Assembly: GCA_016880505.1 (NCBI GenBank)
Contig: JAEHDI010000153.1
Coordinates: 1 to 12,586 of the forward strand
Direction of reading: 5' to 3'
Origin: Bryobacterales bacterium
GTDB lineage: Bacteria > Acidobacteriota > Terriglobia > Bryobacterales > Bryobacteraceae
DNA: 12,586 nt
A program made the translations under genes and the position numbers. Below the pieces are notes generated by a model. It worked only from the letters and a program-made list of their open reading frames with translations, was not told the origin of the DNA and did no database searches. Shown in pieces: positions 1 to 5,652 of the stretch (the stretch's first letter is position 1; every line of letters begins with the position of its first letter).

Positions 1-119
1 CGGAGCGCTTCACGGAAGGGCAGGACCTGCCGTCCTGCAAGAACCTTTGCGGCCGCGGAAGGTGGGAACTAGTGCGCCCGGACGGCGAGGCGGAGAAAAA
101 GCAGGGCTAGAATTCAGCA

Positions 120-155
120 CCGGGCCGGGGGCCCGGAGCGGCTCTGGAGAGCCGC
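120..155 (-). terminator. Two tandem hairpins after the Gfo/Idh/MocA gene
   Basis: Two perfect inverted repeats lie side by side just past the stop codon of the minus-strand oxidoreductase. The nearer one has a 7-bp stem (138-144 with 149-155) and a TGGA loop. The farther one has a 7-bp stem (120-126 with 130-136) and a 3-base loop. Both stems are almost entirely G/C. On the minus strand the only T-rich run (near 95-100) is about 20 bases past the second stem, so this is not a textbook intrinsic terminator; transcript-end protection or a U-poor terminator is inferred from position. Bases 1-119 show no gene I can support. Confidence 0.5.
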
Positions 156-172
156 CCCACAACGGCCGCCAG

Positions 173-1318
173 CTACAGCGTTTTGACCCAGCCCTGTTTC
201 TCGACGCTCTCAAGCACCTTCACGAGCAGCTTCATTCCCCAGAGACCATCTTCGAAGGTTGGAAATTCGACCGGCGCCGAGGGATCAGCCACCTTGCGGT
301 AAAAGCGGCGGTGGAGCTGTTTGTGCGTATCGTCGTAGCCCTCGCTGTGGCCACCCGGCAGGTCGGCATAGCTTGCAGCCGCCGGATACAGCAGCGACTG
401 GTCTTTCATGATGAGCTGGTTCGGCGAGTTCCGCTGGCCGATCCAAAGCTCATCGGGCTTTTCCTGGTTCCACATGACGCCACCCTTGGTGCCGAAGATT
501 TCAACCTGGAACCGGTTCTTGCAGCCTGAGGCCACCTGGCTCACGGTGAAAGCGCCTCTCGCCCTGTCGCCCATCCGCAACAGAACCGCGCCGTAGTCCT
601 CCGTGTCGATCGGGACTTCGTCGTAATCCTCCGGCCGCAACGTTTTGCCGGCAAACGTCTGGATGGCGACCCTCGGCTTCTTGCGGGTCTTATGGAACGT
701 CTGGAGATCCGCGCACAACGCGGTGATCTTCATCCCGGTGAGGTGCTGGATCATGTCCATCCAGTGCGATCCTATGTCGCCCATCGCGCGCAGTCTGCCG
801 TTGTCTTTCGACTCGATCCGCCAGTTGTAGTCGGTATCGTACAGCAGCCAGTCCTGGGAATACGTCCCCTGCACCAGCAGGATGTCGCCCAGATCGCCGG
901 CGGCGATCATCGCGCGAATCTGCTGCACCACCGGGTAGTAGCGAAGGTTGTGATTGACGCAATTGGCCAGCTTCGTCGCTTTGGCAAGTTTCACCATCTC
1001 CGCGGCTTCCGCAACATCAAGCGTCAGCGGCTTCTCGCACACGACGTGCTTGCCGGCCTTCATCGCCGCTTTTGACACGGGATAGTGCAGCGCATTCGGC
1101 GTACACACGTGGACGGCGTCAATTTTCGGATCGGCGAGCAGGGTCCGGTAGTCACCGGTCGTCCTCTCGATGCCCATCGCCTTCCCGAACGCCGCTGCTT
1201 CTTCCGCTGAAATTCCGGCCACCGCGGCCACTTCCACGTTGCCCAGCCGGCGGATGCTTTCGGTGTGCACCCGCCCCATGAACCCCGCTCCAATCACTGC
1301 TGCTTTCAGTTTCCGCAT
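173..1318 (-). CDS. Gfo/Idh/MocA family NAD(P)-dependent oxidoreductase
   Basis: Cytosolic NAD(P)-dependent sugar or inositol dehydrogenase-like protein of 381 residues, the usual length for the family. The N-terminal Rossmann fold has GAGFMG at 10-15. The family's EKP motif is at 95-97 (in VVCEKPL), with K96 the expected catalytic lysine, and D181 and H185 sit in GDIGSHWMDM, matching the D-x3-H motif of active members. The C-terminal half has the expected beta-sheet character (FQVEIFGTKGG) and late H/Y-rich segments seen in glycoside-related members. The ATG at 1318 has a strong ribosome binding site, AGGTGGAG, on the minus strand (1322-1330). It is divergent from the small membrane protein gene, with 84 bases between starts. 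The substrate cannot be told from sequence; sugar, inositol or their keto derivatives are typical. Confidence 0.93.
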   Translation of the reverse strand: MRKLKAAVIGAGFMGRVHTESIRRLGNVEVAAVAGISAEEAAAFGKAMGIERTTGDYRTLLADPKIDAVHVCTPNALHYPVSKAAMKAGKHVVCEKPLTLDVAEAAEMVKLAKATKLANCVNHNLRYYPVVQQIRAMIAAGDLGDILLVQGTYSQDWLLYDTDYNWRIESKDNGRLRAMGDIGSHWMDMIQHLTGMKITALCADLQTFHKTRKKPRVAIQTFAGKTLRPEDYDEVPIDTEDYGAVLLRMGDRARGAFTVSQVASGCKNRFQVEIFGTKGGVMWNQEKPDELWIGQRNSPNQLIMKDQSLLYPAAASYADLPGGHSEGYDDTHKQLHRRFYRKVADPSAPVEFPTFEDGLWGMKLLVKVLESVEKQGWVKTL

Positions 1319-1346
1319 GAGACTCCACCTTTCCGGATGTAGCGAT

Positions 1347-1377
1347 TTGTCTTCGTCACATCACACTCTAATACAAT
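1347..1377 (+). promoter_or_regulatory. Candidate sigma-70-type promoter for the small membrane gene
   Basis: TTGTCT (1347-1352, 4 of 6 to the -35 consensus) and TACAAT (1372-1377, 5 of 6 to the -10 consensus) are 19 bases apart in the gap between two divergent genes. A GAGGAG ribosome binding site follows at 1389-1394 and an ATG at 1403. The spacer is longer than ideal, so the -10 is better supported than the -35. Confidence 0.35.
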
Positions 1378-1402
1378 TGAGAAGAAACGAGGAGCGCTTG
1401 CG

Positions 1403-1693
1403 ATGCTCGTCCGCATCCGCGTCCGGTATCGTCCGGCGCGGAAAACGACCATCTCCGAAGAACGCCGCCGGCTGCTAAGGTCAGTGGAAAACTGTCTGAT
1501 GTCCGGCTCCGCCGCCGCGCTGCTGCTTGTCGTGTGGTGTCTGGCGACGGATCTGGATTGGGCCGGCCGGTTCTCCATCCCTTCGGGCCGCCTCTCACAT
1601 TGGCAACTCTGGCTCGCTCTCGCTGTGCTGCTTCAGGTGTTACGGTCGTGGCTTGGGCGCTACGGCCGGGGCGGCGACGAGGCCATGCCGTAG
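1403..1693 (+). CDS. Small two-helix membrane protein of unknown function
   Basis: A 96-residue protein I do not recognise. It has a strongly basic N-terminus (residues 1-30, many Arg and Lys), a hydrophobic segment at about 32-49 (SGSAAALLLVVWCLATDL), a polar loop with SGRLSHW, and a second hydrophobic segment at about 67-80 (WQLWLALAVLLQVL), ending in a short Arg/Gly-rich tail. By the positive-inside rule both ends would be cytoplasmic. The ATG at 1403 has a clear GAGGAG (1389-1394) at 8-base spacing and a possible promoter upstream, which argues for a real gene. Its last 34 bases overlap the 3' end of the convergent HExxH-protein gene, which is unusual. It could instead be chance, but the ribosome binding site and membrane pattern favour coding. 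Confidence 0.6.
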   Translation: MLVRIRVRYRPARKTTISEERRRLLRSVENCLMSGSAAALLLVVWCLATDLDWAGRFSIPSGRLSHWQLWLALAVLLQVLRSWLGRYGRGGDEAMP

Positions 1694-2304
1694 CCGGAAT
1701 CAGACTCCGCGGCGACCAATCCCGACATCACCGCCGAGTACAGCGCATTGCTCCGACCGCGCGTCTCGCGCTCCGGCGCGTCCGGAAAGGCCAGGTGCTC
1801 GAGTTCGTGCATCAGCACCGCGACCGTCGCCGCTCGAACATGCAGGGAGGCAAGGCGGCCGCCCATGTCCCCGAGCGCCATTGAAGAAAGCGGCTGCGGC
1901 TGCCACTCCCGGATACCTTCGTAGGCGATGTCGATCTCACCGGTCGCACTGCCGAGATCGGATGCCAACCTCCGCGTCAGCCGCGACTCCGTACCTCGCG
2001 GGTGATAGTGCCCCAGGCATCCGCACGGGTTCCGGCGGCGCAGTAGCACCACAACGATCGCTGGAAGCGCCGGCAGGAGCGCTTCGTACGGCGAGCGGGT
2101 TTCCTGAGTGAGCAGCGGGAATGTGTGGGTGTACGCTGCTTCGACTTCTTTCGCCTCGTCGAGGGCGCCACGCGGGTAGCTGAGGAGCAGGAGCGGCCAA
2201 TCCGGATCTCCACGCACCAGCATTTGCTCGCGGCCCCGGATGCGGCCGGATAGCCGTTCCAAAATCCCTGGAGGATGCACCAGACTTGGGCGCCGGCGCA
2301 GCAT
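1660..2304 (-). CDS. Hypothetical protein with HExxH motif, possible metallopeptidase
   Basis: A 214-residue protein I cannot assign to a named family. The clearest feature is HELEH at 166-170 (in VLMHELEHLAF), an HExxH motif of the kind that binds zinc in gluzincin and related metallopeptidases; the hydrophobic residues before it fit a motif helix. A possible third ligand is among the acidic residues E178-E180 or E200. A second cluster, NPCGCLGHYHP (92-102), holds two Cys and two His and might bind metal. Residues about 75-88 are hydrophobic (ALLPALPAIVVVLL). There is no signal peptide. The ATG at 2304 lacks a good ribosome binding site; Met28 (ATG at 2223) is an alternative, and the frame stays open upstream but without an ATG, GTG or TTG. 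It is divergent from the rhomboid gene (54 bases) and overlaps the small membrane gene tail to tail. Peptidase activity is inference only. Confidence 0.6.
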   Translation of the reverse strand: MLRRRPSLVHPPGILERLSGRIRGREQMLVRGDPDWPLLLLSYPRGALDEAKEVEAAYTHTFPLLTQETRSPYEALLPALPAIVVVLLRRRNPCGCLGHYHPRGTESRLTRRLASDLGSATGEIDIAYEGIREWQPQPLSSMALGDMGGRLASLHVRAATVAVLMHELEHLAFPDAPERETRGRSNALYSAVMSGLVAAESDSGYGMASSPPRP

Positions 2305-2358
2305 TTTCAGCGCGTGTACCGCTTTTGTTATTCTTTCATATGTAGGCCCGTCTGCTTC

Positions 2359-3114
2359 ATGCCAAGCACCGCCAGATACAGCACCTCCCGGTCTTTCTAT
2401 GGTCGAGGCGTGCCCACGGGCGTGAAGTGGCTGCTGATCGTCAACTCCGCGCTGTTTGTTTTGTACTTTTTCGCGGTGCGGGTCGGGGCGGGTTCCTGGT
2501 TCAGCGACTTCAGCCTGTGGCCCCGCGCCGTTATCACCCTTCCGGCGTTCTGGCAGCTATTCTCCTACATGTTTCTCCACGACCCGTACGGGTTCGCGCA
2601 CATCCTGTTCAACATGCTCGCGCTGTGGATGTTCGGCTCGGACCTCGAATGGGACTGGGGAACCAAGCGCTTCCTCCAGTACTACTTCCTTTGCGGCGTA
2701 GGCGCCGGAGTGTCGGTGGTGGTAGCCAACGTGCTCTTTGGAAGCCTGGACAGCCGGACCATCGGCGCCTCGGGCGCGATCTACGGGCTACTGCTCGCCT
2801 TCGGCGTGCTCTACCCGGACCGCATCGTTTTGTTCAGTTTCCTGTTCCCGATCAAGGCGAAGTACTTCGTGATGATCATCGGCGCGATCGCCTTTCTGAG
2901 CTCGATCGGCGCGAGCGGGGGCGGTGTCAGCCACGTCGCCCATTTGGGCGGCATGGTGTTCGGGTTCCTGTTCCTGAAACGAAAAAAGCGGCAGTTCAAC
3001 CTAACAATCCCGGTGGGGCGATGGTACCGGCAGTGGAAAATACATCGCGCCCGCAGGAAGTTCGACGTTTACATGCGTGACCGCGACTCGAAGCGCGGCC
3101 CGTGGGTGAACTGA
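2359..3114 (+). CDS. Rhomboid family intramembrane serine protease
   Basis: Inner-membrane serine protease that cuts substrates within or next to the membrane. From Met at 2359 it has 251 residues. The catalytic serine is S138 in GASG (136-139), and the catalytic histidine is H195 in SHVAHLGG. The upstream HxxxN signature is HILFN (81-85), which supplies N85 to the oxyanion region. About six hydrophobic segments are visible (roughly 23-40, 61-75, 80-93, 107-127, 138-152 and 168-206). All key residues are present, so it should be active. After the last helix is a 45-residue basic tail (207-251), presumably cytoplasmic. The frame opens at 2275, but the segment before 2359 looks non-coding and MPSTARYSTS leads directly into the first helix as in similar proteins. 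No strong ribosome binding site precedes 2359, so the start is somewhat uncertain. The substrate is unknown. Confidence 0.92.
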   Translation: MPSTARYSTSRSFYGRGVPTGVKWLLIVNSALFVLYFFAVRVGAGSWFSDFSLWPRAVITLPAFWQLFSYMFLHDPYGFAHILFNMLALWMFGSDLEWDWGTKRFLQYYFLCGVGAGVSVVVANVLFGSLDSRTIGASGAIYGLLLAFGVLYPDRIVLFSFLFPIKAKYFVMIIGAIAFLSSIGASGGGVSHVAHLGGMVFGFLFLKRKKRQFNLTIPVGRWYRQWKIHRARRKFDVYMRDRDSKRGPWVN

Positions 3115-3190
3115 GCGGGCGTCCGCCGGCTGCGTCCCGACCCCTCCGGACCCTTTGCTATAGTCGATAGTAGGAGCGGGGGATTTCACC

Positions 3191-4309
3191 ATGAAACGAA
3201 TCGCCTTGGCGACGGCAGCCCTTGCAGTGGCGTCGTTTGCGCTCTTGATCGCGCAGGAAGGTCCGAAGAGCCAGACGTCCGAGACGGTTGCGAAGCCTCG
3301 CAAGAAGGAAGCCGAGGCGGAACAGCCCAAGATCCCTTCGGTATTTACAAAGAAGGACAAGCCCGATCTGCCGGCGGGCACGCCCACATTTCGCAGCGAC
3401 GTGCTGACCGTGAACCTCGAGGTGGCCGTCCTCAGCAACAAGGGTCAGTTCATTCCGGGAATTCCCCAGGGTAATTTCCGGATCCTCGAGGACAGCACGC
3501 CTCAACAGATCGCCACGTTCGAGAAGGGCGAGGCGCCGATGACGGTCTGCCTCGTCATCGAATTCAGCAACCTGTTTCAGTACTACTGGGGCGAAACGTG
3601 GTACCAGACGCTAACGGCGGCTTACGGCTTCCTCGAGACGCTCAAACCAGAGGATTACGTGGCCGTGGTCGCCTACGACATGCGTCCCGAGATTCTATCG
3701 GACTTCTCCACCGACAAGCGGAAGGCGTACGAGGCGATGCAACGGCTCCGAATCGCCGGTTTTTCGGAAGCCAATCTTTTTGACGCCCTCACGGATACCG
3801 TGGAGCGAATGTCGCCAATCGAGGGACGCAAGGCGGTGATCCTGATCTCGTCCGGCATGGACACCTTCAGCAAGCTGACTTTCGACAAGACCCGCCGGAT
3901 TCTACAGAACGCCGGCGTGCCGATTTACGCCATCGGACTGATGCAGGCGCTTCGCGAGTGGTACGACGCTCGCGGAGCCATGGGATCGATTGCCCGGCTC
4001 GACTTCCTCCAGGCTGACAACCAGCTCCGGACCTTCACCAAGGAAACAGGCGGACAGGCCTTTTTCCCGCGCTTCTATGGTGAATTCCCCGGGATCTTCC
4101 GAACCATCTCGGAGACCCTCCGGAATCAGTACACCATCACCTACCAGCCCACCAACCAGACGCGCGACGGCAAGTTCCGCAAGATCAAAGTGGAACTTGT
4201 GAACCCCGCCACCAACGAGCCGCTCCGCATCACAGACGAGAAGGGCAAGCCGCTCAAGTATCAGATCATCGCCAAGAACGGGTACACGGCGCCGCGGGAA
4301 GTCGAATAA
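3191..4309 (+). CDS. Secreted VWA (VWFA-related) domain protein
   Basis: A 372-residue exported protein of the VWFA-related type that is expanded in Acidobacteriota. Residues 1-22 form a signal peptide (MKRIALATAALAVASFALLI), followed by a charged Lys/Glu/Pro linker to about 60. A beta-rich segment (70-112, FRSDVLTVNLEVAVL, then NFRILEDSTPQQI) precedes the VWA fold at about 117-315 (MTVCLVIEFSN, DYVAVVAYD, AVILISSGMD, VPIYAIGL). The usual MIDAS D-x-S-x-S is replaced by E124-F-S-N, so metal binding is doubtful. The C-terminus (315-360) is a beta-sandwich-like segment (YTITYQPTN, then KIKVELVNP) typical of the group. The ATG follows GGGGGA at 3178-3183, and a weak -10-like TATAGT lies at 3159-3164. 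The role is probably adhesion or scaffolding outside the inner membrane; its partner is unknown. Confidence 0.88.
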   Translation: MKRIALATAALAVASFALLIAQEGPKSQTSETVAKPRKKEAEAEQPKIPSVFTKKDKPDLPAGTPTFRSDVLTVNLEVAVLSNKGQFIPGIPQGNFRILEDSTPQQIATFEKGEAPMTVCLVIEFSNLFQYYWGETWYQTLTAAYGFLETLKPEDYVAVVAYDMRPEILSDFSTDKRKAYEAMQRLRIAGFSEANLFDALTDTVERMSPIEGRKAVILISSGMDTFSKLTFDKTRRILQNAGVPIYAIGLMQALREWYDARGAMGSIARLDFLQADNQLRTFTKETGGQAFFPRFYGEFPGIFRTISETLRNQYTITYQPTNQTRDGKFRKIKVELVNPATNEPLRITDEKGKPLKYQIIAKNGYTAPREVE

Positions 4310-4340
4310 ACGGACCGCACACTTCGCGCACCCAAAAGTC

Positions 4341-4358
4341 AAGCGAAACATCTCGCTT
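4341..4358. repeat. Short inverted repeat between the VWA and response regulator genes
   Basis: AAGCGA (4341-4346) and TCGCTT (4353-4358) form a 6-bp perfect stem with a 6-base loop. No T-run follows on either strand, so it is weak as a terminator. It could be an operator half-pair just upstream of the response regulator promoter. A stem of this length can arise by chance. Confidence 0.2.
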
Positions 4359-4381
4359 CGCTACAATTCGATACAGAACGA

Positions 4382-4409
4382 TTGACAGTCCTGTTGCGCC
4401 TTTGTTAAT
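4382..4409 (+). promoter_or_regulatory. Sigma-70-type promoter for the response regulator
   Basis: TTGACA (4382-4387) matches the -35 consensus exactly. GTTAAT (4404-4409), preceded by T to give TGTTAAT, matches 4 of 6 positions of the -10. The spacer is 16 bases. The expected start of transcription, about 7 bases downstream, is near 4416, only about 8 bases before the ATG at 4424. An alternative -10-like TACAAT is at 4362-4367, without a good -35. Confidence 0.55.
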
Positions 4410-4423
4410 TTCGGCTCGTTCGA

Positions 4424-4885
4424 ATGACATCTCGTTCCCGTTCCGACTCCTCGCTTCACGCTCGAATCCTCCTGGTCGACGATAACAAGAGCGGCCTCTC
4501 CGCCCGGAGAGCCATCCTGGATGAACTTGGGCACCGCACCACCACCGCCTCTGGGGGCGAAGACGCTATCGAGCAGTTCAGCCACGGCAAGTTCGACATC
4601 CTGGTCACCGACTACCGGATGCCGAAGGTGGATGGCCTCGAGTTGATCCGCCGCGTCCGCGCCGTTGACCCAGCGATGCCGATCATTTTGCTCTCGGGCT
4701 ACGTCGAGGCCTACGGCCTGGACGAATCGAACACCGGAGCAGATATTGTGCTTCCCAAGAGCGCGAATGAAGTGGCGCACTTGATCCGGGCGGTGAACCG
4801 ATTGCTTCGACGCAAGGTCACACGCAAACCGCCGGGACGCCAACAGACCCAGCCCACCTCGAAGCGCCACACCGCCGGCCGCTGA
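4424..4885 (+). CDS. Single-domain response regulator (CheY-like REC)
   Basis: A 153-residue protein that is one receiver domain with no output domain. The acidic pair D19-D20 is in ILLVDD, the phospho-acceptor D63 is in ILVTDYRMP, the conserved Ser is S91 in IILLSGY, and the conserved Lys is K112 in VLPKS. All residues needed for phosphorylation are present. Residues about 126-153 form a disordered basic tail rich in Lys, Arg, Gln and Pro, which is unusual for a plain CheY-like protein. No histidine kinase gene is in the window, so its partner is encoded elsewhere. The ATG at 4424 has no ribosome binding site, consistent with the very short leader predicted from the promoter at 4382-4409. 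Confidence 0.9.
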   Translation: MTSRSRSDSSLHARILLVDDNKSGLSARRAILDELGHRTTTASGGEDAIEQFSHGKFDILVTDYRMPKVDGLELIRRVRAVDPAMPIILLSGYVEAYGLDESNTGADIVLPKSANEVAHLIRAVNRLLRRKVTRKPPGRQQTQPTSKRHTAGR

Positions 4886-4938
4886 GCGCCCGCCGGCAGT
4901 CCTCCGCAGCGGTTTATCATCAGTGGAGGAGCGCACTC

Positions 4939-5637
4939 ATGTTGGAGATCACGTGGCTTGGACACGGCACATTCCAGTTCCGGCTCCCTTCCGGCGAGGT
5001 CATTCTGGTTGACCCGTGGATCGAGGGAAACCCGACCTATCCACAGCGGCATGAAATCACGCGATTGGATACCATGCTCATCACGCACGGGCACTACGAT
5101 CATGTTCATGACGCGGTACCGCTGGCGAAAAAATTCTCACCTAAAGTTGTCGCGATTTTTGAGACCTGCCAGTGGCTGGAGTCCAAGGGGGTCACCAACA
5201 CTTCCCCGATGAACAAGGGCGGCTCCCAGCAGGCCGGCCCGGTCACTGTGACGATGACGCACGCCGTTCATAGCTGCGGCATTCTCGACGGCGGCCAGAT
5301 CATCTATGGCGGAGAAGCGTGCGGTTTCGTGCTCACGCTTCCCGACTCGCGGCGCGTCTACTTCGCGGGCGACACCAACGTGTTCACCGACATGCAGTTG
5401 ATTGCGCAGCTTTACAATCCCGAGCTCGCCTTTCTCCCGATTGGCGATCTGTTCACCATGGGAGCCAGGGAAGCCGCAGCGGCCTGCCGGCTGTTGCGCC
5501 CCCACAAGGTGGTCCCCATGCATTTCGCCACGTTTCCACCGCTGACGGGTCGGCCGGAACAATTGGCGGAACTCCTCCGGGACATCCCCGAAACCCAGGT
5601 TTGGCCGCTCGAGATCGGCAAGCCGGTGACCTGGTAG
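4939..5637 (+). CDS. Metallo-beta-lactamase fold hydrolase, UPF0173/UlaG type
   Basis: A 232-residue cytosolic metal-dependent hydrolase, the normal length for UPF0173. The metal-binding HxHxDH motif is HGHYDH (H50, H52, D54, H55). Further likely ligands are H108 or H111 in THAVHS, D145 in YFAGDTNVF, and H195 in VVPMHFATFPPLTG. GDLFTMGAREAA (169-180) is the family's loop. The N-terminus ITWLGHGTFQF is typical. The ATG at 4939 has a strong ribosome binding site, GGAGGAG, at 4925-4931. A -10-like TATCAT (4915-4920) precedes it but without a good -35. Only 15 bases separate its stop from the decarboxylase start, so the two are probably co-transcribed. The natural substrate is unknown for most members of this family. 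Confidence 0.92.
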   Translation: MLEITWLGHGTFQFRLPSGEVILVDPWIEGNPTYPQRHEITRLDTMLITHGHYDHVHDAVPLAKKFSPKVVAIFETCQWLESKGVTNTSPMNKGGSQQAGPVTVTMTHAVHSCGILDGGQIIYGGEACGFVLTLPDSRRVYFAGDTNVFTDMQLIAQLYNPELAFLPIGDLFTMGAREAAAACRLLRPHKVVPMHFATFPPLTGRPEQLAELLRDIPETQVWPLEIGKPVTW

Positions 5638-5652
5638 CGAGCGGACCGGGCC

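Noticed and set aside
47..529. A 160-codon plus-strand frame at the window start
   Set aside because: It is mostly antisense to the C-terminal third of the Gfo/Idh/MocA gene and has no recognisable domain or ribosome binding site.
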